The translations under genes and the position numbers were made by a program. A stretch of DNA of 64,000 nucleotides, taken from positions 124,001-188,000 of the forward strand of contig NZ_BPRC01000011.1 in the NCBI RefSeq assembly GCF_022179725.1. The letters run 5' to 3'. The notes beneath the pieces were generated by a model. The model was not told the origin of the DNA and ran no database searches. It saw only the letters and a program-made list of their open reading frames with translations. This DNA comes from Methylorubrum aminovorans. GTDB lineage: Bacteria; Pseudomonadota; Alphaproteobacteria; Rhizobiales; Beijerinckiaceae. How positions within the stretch are numbered: the first letter of the stretch is position 1; each line of letters opens with the position of its first letter. Shown here piece by piece: positions 27,586-36,103 of this stretch.

Positions 27586-28296
27586 TTAGCGGGCGCCGGG
27601 CAGGCGCTGGGCCTGGGCGTAGTGCTGCTGGAGCACCGGCAGGGCCTGCTGGGCGTAGTTGCGCAGGGCCGGATTCGGGCCGGACTGGGCGTAGGACTGC
27701 GTCATGCTGATCGACATCTGGTGCGCCATCACCTGCTGCTGACCGTAGAGGCGGTCGAAGCGGGCGCCGGGCGGCGTGGCATTCAGCTCGGCCAGCATCT
27801 GCTGCTGCTGCGGGTTCGGCTGCACCACGGTGGTGCCCGCGGTGGTGTCCGGGTCGAAGGCACGGGCGCCGGCGGCTGCGCCGCGGCTCAGGCCGGTGCC
27901 GGCGCCTTCGATCGCGCCGACCGGGCCACCCTGCAGGGTGCCGCCGACCACGCCGGTCGCCACACCCGTGGCCGCGCCGACCGCGCCGCCGGCGATGGCG
28001 AGCGGGGCCTCGACCAGACCGCCGACGAGGCCGCCGGGGCCGGCCTGACGGGCGGCCATGTAGTTGCGCTCGCCGCCGGCCAGGGCGACGTTGGCGGCCT
28101 GATGGTCACGCAGGGCCTCGCGGGCATAGGCCCGCACCGTCGGGTTACGGCTCTTCTGCAGCGCGATCTGAGCGGACTGGATCTCGAAGGCATTTGCCTG
28201 CATGGCGTCCAGGCGGAAATCGCCCCCGACCTGGGCGAAAGCGGGGGTCGCCATGGCAACGACGAGAGCGGACGCAGCAGCGTATTTCTTCAGCAT
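27586..28296 (-). CDS. secreted DUF4142 protein with glycine-zipper insert
   Basis: A 236-residue protein with a Sec signal (KKYAAASALVVAMATPAFA, cut near residue 21). A helical segment (DAMQANAFEIQSAQIALQKS, then VRAYAREALRDHQAAN) and a C-terminal one (LYGQQQVMAHQMSISMTQSY, then LRNYAQQALPVLQQHY) are the two halves of a DUF4142 four-helix bundle. Between them lies a Gly/Ala zipper of about 60 residues (for example GGAVGAATGVATGVVGG) that could insert into or line a membrane. Family members are periplasmic, ferritin-like in shape and of unknown role. The insert is unusual. Confidence 0.82.
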   Translation of the reverse strand: MLKKYAAASALVVAMATPAFAQVGGDFRLDAMQANAFEIQSAQIALQKSRNPTVRAYAREALRDHQAANVALAGGERNYMAARQAGPGGLVGGLVEAPLAIAGGAVGAATGVATGVVGGTLQGGPVGAIEGAGTGLSRGAAAGARAFDPDTTAGTTVVQPNPQQQQMLAELNATPPGARFDRLYGQQQVMAHQMSISMTQSYAQSGPNPALRNYAQQALPVLQQHYAQAQRLPGAR

Positions 28297-28418
28297 ACCT
28301 TACCTCAAATATCGGATTGTCGACATGCGGACTGGCCTCGACGACCGGATGGACCGGTCGAGGCCGTGAAGATCACTTCGACGCGTCAACGACGACCTTC
28401 CAGGCTGGTTCCCCAAAT

Positions 28419-29558
28419 TTGATTAAGCTTTTTCATCCCGATCCCATTCGGGGAAAACTGGTCCTCGTACAAGGGCTTCGTGCCCTGGCTGCGCTGATGG
28501 TGGTCGTTCACCATGCGCAGAACGAGGCCGCGATCCTGGCCGGACGGACGGGAGCTGATTTCATTCCGCGCCACTGGCTGCCCTGGCCGGCGGGAGTCGA
28601 CATCTTCTTCGTCATTTCCGGTTTCATCATCGTTCACGCGGCGGGCCCGCTCTATGGCCGACCGGGCGCGCGGAGCCGCTTCATCGCCCACCGCGTCGCC
28701 CGGCTCGTGCCGCTCTACTGGCTCGTGACCGGGCTCTATCTCGCCCTCGGTCTGGCCATGCCCGCCCTGCTCAGCGGCGAGGGCGGACCGCCGGACGCGG
28801 CGCGCACCCTCGCCTCCTTCCTGTTCTGGCCGATGGCCCGGCCCGACGGTGCGGTGCTGCCGCTCTACGGGCTGGGCTGGACCCTGAACTACGAGATGGC
28901 CTTCTACGCCCTGTTCGCCCTCGGCCTCGGCTTCTCCCGGCGCGGGGCTGTGGCGTGGCTGGTCGGCGCCCTGGCGCTTGTCGTGCTCGCCGGACAGCTG
29001 ACCCCCGCGGCGCCGGTCCCCCTCGCCTTCTGGTCCGACCCGATCGTGCTCGAATTCGCCTTCGGCGCCGGCCTCGGCCTTCTGCGCGCGGATGGGTTTC
29101 GCCTCCACGCGCCGTCCCGGGCCGCGCTCGCCGCCGCCGGCCTGTTCGGCCTGGCCCTCGCTCCCTCCGAGACGAGCGTCCGCCTCCTCGCCTGGGGCCT
29201 GCCCGCGGCCTTCCTCGTCGCGGCGGCGGTGCTCGGCCGGGACCGGCCCGAATCCGTGCCCGGCGGCGGGGCCGCCCGCCTCCTCGGTGCGGCCGAGCGG
29301 CTGGGTGATGCCTCCTACGCCCTCTACCTGCTGCATCCTTTCGTTCTGCGGGCGGTCCGCGAGGGGCTGCTGCGCACCGGTCTCGCGGCCCCGCTCGGCC
29401 CCTGGCCGAGCCTCGTCCTGTTGGTCGTGCTGACCCTGCCGGCGGCGCTCCTCGTCCACCGTTGGGTGGAGCGGCCGCTGACCCGCCTCGTCCGCCGCCG
29501 GCTCGAACCCGCCCAGCCGGCCGCGGCGCCGGACAGCGCGGTGACGCGTGAGCGATGA
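28419..29558 (+). CDS. acyltransferase family 3 membrane protein
   Basis: About 379 residues with about ten membrane helices. VQGLRALAALMVVVHH contains the conserved RxxAxxxVxxHH motif, followed by GVDIFFVISGFIIVHAAGPL and, later, LGDASYALYLLHPFVLR, all typical of family 3 acyltransferases (ExoZ/OafA type). These move O-acyl groups onto extracytoplasmic glycans. The start is unclear; TTG 28419 is the shortest start that keeps the N-terminus before the first helix, and no good ribosome site is visible. Substrate unknown. Confidence 0.82.
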   Translation: MIKLFHPDPIRGKLVLVQGLRALAALMVVVHHAQNEAAILAGRTGADFIPRHWLPWPAGVDIFFVISGFIIVHAAGPLYGRPGARSRFIAHRVARLVPLYWLVTGLYLALGLAMPALLSGEGGPPDAARTLASFLFWPMARPDGAVLPLYGLGWTLNYEMAFYALFALGLGFSRRGAVAWLVGALALVVLAGQLTPAAPVPLAFWSDPIVLEFAFGAGLGLLRADGFRLHAPSRAALAAAGLFGLALAPSETSVRLLAWGLPAAFLVAAAVLGRDRPESVPGGGAARLLGAAERLGDASYALYLLHPFVLRAVREGLLRTGLAAPLGPWPSLVLLVVLTLPAALLVHRWVERPLTRLVRRRLEPAQPAAAPDSAVTRER

Positions 29559-29683
29559 CGGCGGGAACGGCGACGCGGGCGGGGATGACGGCCTGCCGCG
29601 CGGTTTTCCCAGGCGCCGTTTCGATCTAGCCTTTCGGCGCCCGACACGTCCCTCTCGCTCCTCGCCGTTTTCGGAGGCCGGCC

Positions 29684-30547
29684 ATGAAGACCCTGCTCGT
29701 TCCGGTCACCCTCCACGACGCCCTGCCCTCGGTCTTCGCCACCGCGGTGCTGGTGGCGCGCCGCTTCGGCAGCCTGATCGAGGGCGTCGCCCTGCGCCCG
29801 GCGCTCGCCGAATACGTCCCCGTGGACATGGTCGGCGGCATGACGTGGCTGCGCGACGAGGAGGCCGACCAGGCCGAGGCGCAGGATGCGGGTCAGCGCT
29901 TCGTCGCGGCGATGGAGGCGGCGGGGCTCCCCCGGCGCGAGCCCGGCGCCTCCTGCGCCCCGGATGCGGTGGCCAATGCCGGGCCGCGCTACCGCTGGCA
30001 GCCCGACGTGCCGCCCGGCGACGCCTTCCTCGGCCAGTACGCGCGGCTGTTCTCGGCGACCGTGGTCGGGCGCCCCGGCGCCGATGACGGCGCGCCGCGC
30101 ATGACCACCTTCGAGACCGCCCTGTTCGAGAGCGGGCGCCCGATCCTGCTGGCGCCGCCCGCGGCTCCCACCTGTCTCGGCGAGGCGATCCTGATCGCCT
30201 GGAACGGCTCGACCGAGACGGCGCGGGCCATCGCCTTCGCCATGCCCTTCTTGCGCCGGGCCCGGCGCGTGCTCGTGCTCAGCGCCGAGGGCGGAATGGT
30301 GCCCGGCCCGAGCGCGGAGGACGTGGCCCGCTCGCTCGCCTGCGAGGGGATCGAGGCCGAGCACAAGGCGCTGCCCGCCGGCCGCCGCACCCCCGGCGAA
30401 CTCTATCTCGACACCGCCGAGTCGTTCGGCTGCGACCTCCTGATCAAGGGCGCCTACACCCAGAGCCGCCTGCGCCAGATGATTTTCGGCGGGCCGACCA
30501 GCCACATCCTGTCGCATGCGACGGTGCCGGTGCTGATGGCGCACTGA
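29684..30547 (+). CDS. universal stress protein (UspA-like, single C-terminal USP domain)
   Basis: A 287-residue protein. The C-terminal half (about 160-287) is a complete USP domain: ILIAWNGSTETARAIAFAMP, ARRVLVLSAE and LLIKGAYTQSRLRQMIFGG, then TSHILSHATVPVLMAH. The GGxTSHI loop fits the ATP-binding GX2GX9GS/T pattern loosely. The N-terminal half looks like a diverged USP domain (KTLLVPVTLHDALPSVFATA). GGAGGCCGG precedes the ATG. Expected to be cytoplasmic and stress-induced. Confidence 0.88.
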   Translation: MKTLLVPVTLHDALPSVFATAVLVARRFGSLIEGVALRPALAEYVPVDMVGGMTWLRDEEADQAEAQDAGQRFVAAMEAAGLPRREPGASCAPDAVANAGPRYRWQPDVPPGDAFLGQYARLFSATVVGRPGADDGAPRMTTFETALFESGRPILLAPPAAPTCLGEAILIAWNGSTETARAIAFAMPFLRRARRVLVLSAEGGMVPGPSAEDVARSLACEGIEAEHKALPAGRRTPGELYLDTAESFGCDLLIKGAYTQSRLRQMIFGGPTSHILSHATVPVLMAH

Positions 30548-30913
30548 GAAGCGGCGCTCGCGCGTCCACGAGCCCAGGATTTGGGCCTGCGCGGATTTCG
30601 CGTTTCCGGTGAACACGTTCGACGCCGGACCGATCGACCCGTGAGCCGGCTCCGGGGCGCCACTGCCGTTTCGCGGCCGGCCGCGGCGAAGGCTCGCGCC
30701 GTATTCAATTGGGCCCTTCAGGAGTTGCCAGGACCGTCTTCGATGGCTAAATTCCTGAAAAGGTTGAAGTTTTCAATCATTCTAATCTGCACTCGCCTCA
30801 AATCGGCCTGTTTCCGGTGGCTTTGAGCGACGCGAATGATCGGAAGGCTTCGGGCTCCGCCGGTTCTCACGGGCCAGCATTTCCGACAGGCACGACAGGT
30901 TGCGATCGCCCGC
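30548..30913. other. intergenic region upstream of bfd
   Basis: A 366-bp gap after the universal stress gene. It contains an AT-rich segment around 30740-30800 with the Irr-box-like site at 30770. I see no credible ORF: the short frames are unlike coding sequence in this genome. Confidence 0.45.
30770..30786 (+). promoter_or_regulatory. Irr-box-like site upstream of bfd-bfr
   Basis: TTTTCAATCATTCTAAT matches 11 of 14 specified positions of TTTAGAAnnnTTCTAAA, including the complete TTCTAA half. It lies about 130 bp before the bfd start. In rhizobia bacterioferritin genes are repressed by Irr under low iron, so the position makes biological sense. Binding is not shown. Confidence 0.45.
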
Positions 30914-31183
30914 ATGATTGTCTGCTCTTGCAACGTCCTCTCCGACGGACAGGTGCGCGCGTGCCTGCAACCGGGGCCGGGCTGTCCCCGCACCCCGGCC
31001 CAGGTCTATGGCTGCCTCGGCTGCAGCCCGAAATGCGGACGCTGCGCCCGCACCATCCGTTCGATCCTGCGCAAGGCCATGGATGAGGCCGCGCCCGCTC
31101 ACGCTTGCTCGACCGCGTGCGAAGCGTCTTGCAGTTTGGGATCATTCCAAACTACAAGGGAGCGGGAGGGCGTCGCAGCCTGA
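30914..31183 (+). CDS. bfd: bacterioferritin-associated ferredoxin
   Basis: An 89-residue [2Fe-2S] protein that docks on bacterioferritin and reduces its ferric core for iron release. MIVCSCNVLSDGQVR gives the Cys4/Cys6 pair, and KCGRC gives Cys41/Cys44. Extra cysteines (24, 34, 37 and in a C-terminal CSTACEASC tail) exceed the E. coli protein, and the tail of about 30 residues is unusual. Located 44 bp before bfr in the same direction. Confidence 0.9.
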   Translation: MIVCSCNVLSDGQVRACLQPGPGCPRTPAQVYGCLGCSPKCGRCARTIRSILRKAMDEAAPAHACSTACEASCSLGSFQTTREREGVAA

Positions 31184-31227
31184 GACGAGCGGTCGCTCGT
31201 CCCGACGCCTCACGAGGAGAGTGACGG

Positions 31228-31725
31228 ATGAAGGGCGATGCCAAGGTCATCGAGTATTTGAACCGGGGCCTGCGCAGCGAGCTGACGGCCGTCAACCAGT
31301 ACTGGCTGCACTTCCGTCTGCTGAACGACTGGGGCTACGTCGACCTCGCCAAGTTCTGGCGCAAGGAATCGATCGAGGAGATGAACCACGCCGACCGGTT
31401 CATCGACCGGATCCTGTTCCTCGACGGCTTCCCGAACCTGCAGGAGCTCGACCCGCTGCGGATCGGCCAGAACGTGCAGGAGATCATCGAGTGCGATCTC
31501 GCCGCCGAGAACGAGGCGCGTGCGCTCTATCTCGAAGCCGCCAAGTACTGCGATTCGATCAACGACCGCGTCTCCAAGCGGCTGTTCGAGGATCTGGCCG
31601 AGGACGAGGAAGGCCATATCGACTTCCTTGAGACGCAGCTCGACCTGATCGGGCAGATCGGCCTGCCGCTTTACGCCCAGCGCCATGTCGGCGGCCTGGA
31701 GCAGATCGCGCCCGAGAAGGAGTGA
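31228..31725 (+). CDS. bfr: bacterioferritin
   Basis: A 165-residue iron-storage subunit (24-mer, haem at the dimer interface). Ferroxidase ligands Glu18, Glu51 and His54 are present, as is haem-ligand Met52 ([12 protein letters not shown]), with the second half [29 protein letters not shown] precedes the ATG. Co-oriented with bfd; probable iron-responsive operon. Confidence 0.97.
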   Translation: MKGDAKVIEYLNRGLRSELTAVNQYWLHFRLLNDWGYVDLAKFWRKESIEEMNHADRFIDRILFLDGFPNLQELDPLRIGQNVQEIIECDLAAENEARALYLEAAKYCDSINDRVSKRLFEDLAEDEEGHIDFLETQLDLIGQIGLPLYAQRHVGGLEQIAPEKE

Positions 31726-31735
31726 TCCTTCCTGT

Positions 31736-31757
31736 CCCCTCCCCGCGCGGGGAGGGG
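31736..31757. terminator. hairpin between bfr and msrA
   Basis: CCCCTCCCCG (31736-31745) and CGGGGAGGGG (31748-31757) form a perfect 10-bp stem with a CG centre. There is no T-run. It sits between convergent genes and could serve both. Confidence 0.5.
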
Positions 31758-31765
31758 AGCCCCGG

Positions 31766-32512
31766 TCAGGCCGGCGGGCGGCCGACCAGCACCGGCTGGG
31801 CGTTCGCCCGCTCGGGGAACAGCGCCTTCAGGTCCCGCAGCTTCGGCGCGTCGTTGGCGACGATGTAGCTGTTGGTCGGGTGGAGCGTCATGTAATCTTG
31901 GTGGTAGCCTTCCGCCGGGTAGAAGGCGCCGGACTCGATCTTTGTGGCGATGGGCTTCGAGAACGCCTTCGCCCCATCGAGCTGGGCGATGTAGGCCCTG
32001 GCTACCCTCGCCTGCTCCGCATCCGCGGGAAACAGCGCCGAGCGGTATTGCGGGCCGGTATCCGGGCCCTGCCGGTTCACCTCGGTCGGATCGAGCGCCA
32101 CCGAGAAGAAGATCTGCAACAACTCGTCGTAGCGCACCACCGCCGGATCATAGGTCACCTGCACCGCTTCCGCGTGGCCGGTGCGGCCGGTGCCGACCGC
32201 GTCGTAGCGGGCGCTCGCCTGCGTGCCGCCGGCATAGCCGGAGACCGCGTTCTTCACGCCCTTCACGTGCTGGAACACGCCCTGCACGCCCCAGAAGCAG
32301 CCGCCGGCGAAGGTCGCCGTGCGCAGGTTCGCGCCGCCCTTCGCTTCATCCCCGGCTAGCTCCTGGGCCGTGATCGCCGCCTCCGGCAGGCGCCGTCCGC
32401 CCTCCTCCGCCGTGGCGGAGACCGGGGGCAGGGCCGCGCCGGCGAGAAGGGCGAGGCCGGCCAAGCCGCCGATGACGTAAGAGGTGAGCGGGCGGAAGCG
32501 TTCGCGCGTCAT
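31766..32512 (-). CDS. msrA: periplasmic peptide methionine sulfoxide reductase A
   Basis: A 248-residue MsrA reducing the S-epimer of methionine sulfoxide. The catalytic motif is TFAGGCFWGVQG, then VSGYAGGTQ, RTGHAEAVQVTYDP and SGAFYPAEGYHQDY. An N-terminal hydrophobic signal (YVIGGLAGLALLAGAALPP) indicates export to the periplasm, like the MsrB encoded 41 bp upstream; the pair is probably one operon protecting envelope proteins. Confidence 0.95.
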   Translation of the reverse strand: MTRERFRPLTSYVIGGLAGLALLAGAALPPVSATAEEGGRRLPEAAITAQELAGDEAKGGANLRTATFAGGCFWGVQGVFQHVKGVKNAVSGYAGGTQASARYDAVGTGRTGHAEAVQVTYDPAVVRYDELLQIFFSVALDPTEVNRQGPDTGPQYRSALFPADAEQARVARAYIAQLDGAKAFSKPIATKIESGAFYPAEGYHQDYMTLHPTNSYIVANDAPKLRDLKALFPERANAQPVLVGRPPA

Positions 32513-32553
32513 GGTCGTGCTCCTCGGATGTGGTCCTCGTTCCAGCCCGCCTG

Positions 32554-33057
32554 TCAGGCTGGGCCGTCGGCGGCGGGCTCGAAGCGCAGGGAGACGCCGT
32601 TCATGCAGTAGCGCAGGCCCGTCGGCTTCGGTCCGTCATCGAAGACGTGGCCGAGATGGCCGCCGCAGCGGCGGCAATGCACCTCCGTGCGGCGCATGCC
32701 GTAGGCGGTGTCGACCTGCGTGCCGACCGCGTCGGGAAGCGGTTCGAAGAAGCTCGGCCAGCCGGTGCCGCTCTCGAACTTGGTCTTGGAGGAAAACAGC
32801 GGCAGGTCGCAGCCGGCGCAGGAGAAGCGGCCCGCGCGCTTCTCGCCGTTGAGCGGACTCGTATAGGCCCGCTCGGTGCCGTGCTCGCGCAGCACCCGGT
32901 AGGCCTCGGGCGAGAGCCGCGCGCGCCACTCGGCCTCGGATTTCTCGATCTCGAAGCCTGCCGCGGCAGCGGGAGAAGTCGATAGGCCCGCGAGACGGGC
33001 GGCGGCGAGCAGGCCGAGCAGCGAGGCGCCGGCTCGCAAGGTCTGGCGGCGGTTCAT
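32554..33057 (-). CDS. msrB: exported peptide methionine sulfoxide reductase B
   Basis: A 167-residue MsrB reducing the R-epimer. The catalytic Cys is in LRYCMNGVSLRFEP; zinc ligands are CAGC and CRRC; GTGWPSFFEP and HLGHVFDDGP are family blocks. The N-terminus MNRRQTLRAGASLLGLLAAA is a twin-arginine leader, so the folded, zinc-loaded enzyme is probably exported by Tat. First gene of msrB-msrA. A leftward terminator lies about 195 bp upstream, hinting at attenuation or a separate RNA. Confidence 0.95.
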   Translation of the reverse strand: MNRRQTLRAGASLLGLLAAARLAGLSTSPAAAAGFEIEKSEAEWRARLSPEAYRVLREHGTERAYTSPLNGEKRAGRFSCAGCDLPLFSSKTKFESGTGWPSFFEPLPDAVGTQVDTAYGMRRTEVHCRRCGGHLGHVFDDGPKPTGLRYCMNGVSLRFEPAADGPA

Positions 33058-33252
33058 GCGCGGAACTCCGACTGATCAGGCCCGGCGGCGCGCGAGGGAG
33101 ACGATCTCCCCGGCGGTGCGGGCGGCACGTACAGGATCATCAATCGCGCGCAATCGATAGCACGGAAGGGCCTCGGCCGCCGCGAAGACGAACCGCCGCA
33201 GGTATCCGTGTGGGGATGCGGGCAGCCTCGCTCACACCGGTGCGAAAAGAGC

Positions 33253-33285
33253 AAAGAAAACCCCGCGGCCGGTGAAGGCGCGGGG
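33253..33285 (-). terminator. intrinsic terminator, leftward
   Basis: Read leftward: CCCCGCG, an 11-base loop, CGCGGGG, then TTTTCTTTG. It is a well-formed rho-independent terminator with no annotated gene ending before it. Confidence 0.8.
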
Positions 33286-33372
33286 CAAGGAGGGTTGGTG
33301 TATGACATCCTCGGAGGGACATCCGAGGCAGGAGCAGCGTTAAGGCGCAGCCGCTTGGCCTGCATTGACATC
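33253..33372 (-). ncRNA. candidate small RNA or msrB leader/attenuator
   Basis: Read leftward: a short start-like segment with ATGTCAATGCAGG, then stem CCTCGGATGTCCCTCCGAGG, then a C-rich single-stranded region with ACCAACCCTCCTTGCCC (an anti-Shine-Dalgarno-like CCUCC), and a strong terminator. The 5' end is a guess. It could be an independent sRNA or the attenuated leader of msrBA; a short peptide in frame is also possible. Confidence 0.35.
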
Positions 33373-33748
33373 CGTTAGGGTTGTGCCGGCCTCGGAGGCT
33401 CGCTGTCGGGTTCGATCCGCCCCAGGGCCTCGCCGCTCGCGGCCACATCCCGTCAAGCGCGTTCCAATCCGGCTCGGTTTCCGCTCCGCAGCGGGGCAGC
33501 GCATGGCGGCGGAGGGCCAGAGTCGAGGGCATGTGCGCCGCGGCACCGTTGTCCGGTCCGCCCACCGCGTCGCCGCGCCCCGGCGCGTTGACGCTCGGGG
33601 ATGCGCACATTACCTCCTTGGGGCAGCCGGCCAAGACAGGCTCTCAAGGTACGCGCGCGGGCGCAACCGTGACCGCCCGCACGACCGGCGGGACGGTCGA
33701 TGCCGGGCCGCTCGGGACCGGTTCCAGGGCCGGCACCCGGGACATGCC

Positions 33749-34966
33749 ATGGATTCCACCCTCACCCCGAACGCCGAGCGCGACGCCGAGACCGTCCGGC
33801 AGGAGAGCGCGCGCCGGGCGGTCTACGAGGCCTCGCCGGCCTCCGACCCGCGCAGCCCGGTGATGCTGTTCTCCGCCGACGAACCGCTCGCGATGGATTC
33901 GGGTGCGCGCCTCGGGCCCTTCCAGATCGCCTACCAGACCGCCGGCACCCTCAATGCCGCCCGCTCGAACGCGGTTCTGATCTGCCACGCCCTCACCGGC
34001 GACCAGCATTTCGGCCAACCCCACCCCGTGACGGGCAAGCCCGGTTGGTGGGAGACGCTGGTGGGGCCGGGCAAGCCGGTCGATACGAACCGCTACTTCG
34101 TCGTCTGCTCCAACGTCATCGGCTCCTGCATGGGCTCGACCGGGCCGGCCTCGCTCAATCCGGAGACCGGCCGCCCCTACGGGCTCGACTTTCCCCTGGT
34201 GACGATCCGCGACATGGTCCGCGCCCAGGCGATGCTGCTCGACCGGCTCGGCATCTCGGACCTGTTCCTCTGCATCGGCGGCTCTATGGGCGGGATGCAG
34301 GTGCTGCAATGGGCCTCGCTCTTCCCCGAGCGGGTCTTTGCGGCGATGCCGATCGCCACCGGCGCGCGCCACTCGGCGCAGAACATCGCCTTCCACGAGG
34401 TCGGCCGGCAGGCAATCATGGCCGATCCGGCCTGGGCCGACGGGCGCTATCTCGAAGCCGGTACGCGGCCGGCCAAGGGCCTCGGCGTCGCGCGGATGGG
34501 TGCGCACATCACCTACCTGTCCGAGCCGGCCCTGCACCGCAAGTTCGGCCGCCGCCTGCAGAACCGGGCAGCGCCGACCTTCTCCTTCAACGCCGACTTC
34601 CAGATCGAGAGCTACCTGCGCCACCAGGGCCTCAGCTTCGTCGAGCGGTTCGACGCCAACGCCTACCTGTATCTCACGCGGGCGATGGATTATTTCGACC
34701 TCGCCGAGGACCATGGCGGGGTGCTGGCCAACGCCTTCCGCGGCTCGAAGACCCGCTTCTGCGTGATGTCCTTCACCTCGGACTGGCTGTTCCCGACCGC
34801 CGATTCCCGCGCCATCGTCCACGCGCTCAATGCCGTGGCGGCCCCCGTCGCCTTCGTCGAGGTCGAGAGCGACAAGGGCCACGACGCCTTCCTGCTCGAC
34901 GAGCCGGCGATGTTTTCCGCGGCACAAGGCTTCATCGACGCGGCGGCCCGCGCCCGAGGACTCTAG
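33749..34966 (+). CDS. metX: homoserine O-acetyltransferase
   Basis: MetX acetylates (or succinylates) homoserine for methionine synthesis. The 405-residue alpha/beta-hydrolase has its nucleophile Ser179 in [16 protein letters not shown]; the acid is in FTSDWLFPT and the His in [25 protein letters not shown] and [19 protein letters not shown] are family blocks. ATG 33749 is chosen from family length; the open frame upstream is not MetX-like. Which acyl-CoA is used cannot be told from sequence. metW follows after 5 bp. Confidence 0.95.
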   Translation: MDSTLTPNAERDAETVRQESARRAVYEASPASDPRSPVMLFSADEPLAMDSGARLGPFQIAYQTAGTLNAARSNAVLICHALTGDQHFGQPHPVTGKPGWWETLVGPGKPVDTNRYFVVCSNVIGSCMGSTGPASLNPETGRPYGLDFPLVTIRDMVRAQAMLLDRLGISDLFLCIGGSMGGMQVLQWASLFPERVFAAMPIATGARHSAQNIAFHEVGRQAIMADPAWADGRYLEAGTRPAKGLGVARMGAHITYLSEPALHRKFGRRLQNRAAPTFSFNADFQIESYLRHQGLSFVERFDANAYLYLTRAMDYFDLAEDHGGVLANAFRGSKTRFCVMSFTSDWLFPTADSRAIVHALNAVAAPVAFVEVESDKGHDAFLLDEPAMFSAAQGFIDAAARARGL

Positions 34967-34971
34967 ACACG

Positions 34972-35658
34972 ATGAGCGAGAGCTTCACCGACGCCGCCTC
35001 CGGCGTGCCGTGGGACGCCGCCGAGTCCCTGCCCCGCGGCGAGGGCGCGACGCGTATCGACCACATCGTCGTGCTCGGCCTCGTGCCACCGGGGGCGCGC
35101 GTCCTCGATATCGGTTGCGGCGACGGCTCGCTCCTGGCGCTCCTGCGCGACCGGCGCGGCGTCGATGGCCGCGGCATCGAACTCTCGCGCGAGGGCGTCA
35201 ACGCCTGCCTCGCCCGCGGCCTGCCGGTGATCCAGGGCGACGCCGACACCGATCTCGCCAACTACCCCGACGACGCCTTCGACGTGGTGGTCCTGTCCCA
35301 GACCATCCAGGCGACCCGCAACCCGCGCATCGTGCTGGAGCACCTGCTGCGGATCGGGCGGCAGGTCATCATCTCGTTCCCGAATTTCGGCCATTGGCGG
35401 GTGCGGGCCGAACTCGCTTTCCGCGGCCGGATGCCCGTCACCGAGATCATGCCGGAGACGTGGTACGAGACCCCCAACATCCACCACTGCACGATCCGTG
35501 ACTTCGTCGGCCTCTGCCGCGACGTCGGCGCCCGCATCGAGAAGGCCACCGCCCTCGACGCGCGGGGGCGCCCGATGCGCTTCTCGATGCCGTGGTGGTT
35601 CTGGAACCTGATCGGCGCGCAGGGGGTGTTTTTGCTCAGGCGCGGCGGAAGGGAGTAA
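34972..35658 (+). CDS. metW: methionine biosynthesis protein MetW
   Basis: A 228-residue methyltransferase-fold protein with motif I VLDIGCGDGSLL, then GIELSREGVNACLARGLPVI, VVLSQTIQATRNP and SFPNFGHWRVRAEL, and the C-terminal block MPWWFWNLIGAQG. MetW is known to partner MetX and to be needed for full homoserine acyltransferase activity, consistent with the 5-bp spacing. The start overlaps a GAGGACTC ribosome site at the end of metX. The dispersed hairpin element begins 4 bp after the stop. Confidence 0.95.
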   Translation: MSESFTDAASGVPWDAAESLPRGEGATRIDHIVVLGLVPPGARVLDIGCGDGSLLALLRDRRGVDGRGIELSREGVNACLARGLPVIQGDADTDLANYPDDAFDVVVLSQTIQATRNPRIVLEHLLRIGRQVIISFPNFGHWRVRAELAFRGRMPVTEIMPETWYETPNIHHCTIRDFVGLCRDVGARIEKATALDARGRPMRFSMPWWFWNLIGAQGVFLLRRGGRE

Positions 35659-35661
35659 GAG

Positions 35662-35736
35662 TGCCTCACAAAATTCCCGGTCATCGACCGTTCTCGCTCT
35701 GGCGAGGACAGCGCGGCGGGAGTTTTGTGAGAGACA
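35662..35736. repeat. dispersed double-hairpin element, copy 2
   Basis: CTCACAAAATTCCCG (35665-35679) pairs with CGGGAGTTTTGTGAG (35717-35731), with one G-T pair. The inner hairpin is GTTCTCG/CGAGGAC, as in copy 1 at 22048. Located immediately 3' of metW. Confidence 0.75.
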
Positions 35737-35773
35737 CTAAGTTCCGGGTCTCCCGAAGCTTTGCGAGAGCTGG

Positions 35774-36103
35774 TCAGCCCGCTCTCTCCTTCGCCCGCAC
35801 ATAGCTCTTGAGCACGGCGTTGATCCGGGATTGATAGCCCTTTCCGGTGCCCCGGAAATGCCTGAGCACATCGGGATCGAGACGGAGGGTGATCTGCTCC
35901 TTGGTCTCGACTTCGACGGGCTGTGCCGTGTTCCAGAACTCGGCCGGGATCATGCCGGCATCCGGGTCAGCGGCGGCACGACGCTCGACCTCGTCGTCGG
36001 TCAACGCGTTGAAAGCACCGCTCAGCGGTGCGGCGGGCGGCATGTCGTCGAGGCTGTCAAACCGGACGAGCTTGTCGTGCGGTCGTGTAGGCTTTTCGGT
36101 CAT
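35774..36103 (-). CDS. brnA: BrnA-type antitoxin
   Basis: A 109-residue antitoxin. The C-terminal part (KEQITLRLDPDVLRHFRGTG, then YQSRINAVLKSYVRAKERAG) is the BrnA ribbon-helix-helix DNA-binding domain; the N-terminal part (RFDSLDDMPPAAPLSG, acidic) contacts the toxin. It overlaps the end of brnT by 47 bp from ATG 36103; a downstream GTG would shorten the overlap. BrnTA usually autoregulates. Confidence 0.88.
   Translation of the reverse strand: MTEKPTRPHDKLVRFDSLDDMPPAAPLSGAFNALTDDEVERRAAADPDAGMIPAEFWNTAQPVEVETKEQITLRLDPDVLRHFRGTGKGYQSRINAVLKSYVRAKERAG

Larger units (their letters stand above)
33058..33748. other. 691-bp region between msrB and metX without a confident gene
   Basis: Divergent region. 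A leftward terminator (33253-33285) and a hairpin CCTCGGA/TCCGAGG (33309-33315 with 33322-33328) suggest a small RNA or leader (next entry). Frames on both strands here are Arg/Pro-rich without family resemblance. I looked for a SAM riboswitch before metX and did not recognise one. Confidence 0.5.

Noticed and set aside
33140..33634. 164-codon minus-strand frame between msrB and metX
   Set aside because: Arg/Pro/Cys-rich with no recognisable domain, and interrupted functionally by a strong terminator at 33253-33285.
33400..33748. SAM-responsive riboswitch before metX
   Set aside because: Looked for because metX often has one in alphaproteobacteria, but the conserved core and pseudoknot sequences were not found by eye.
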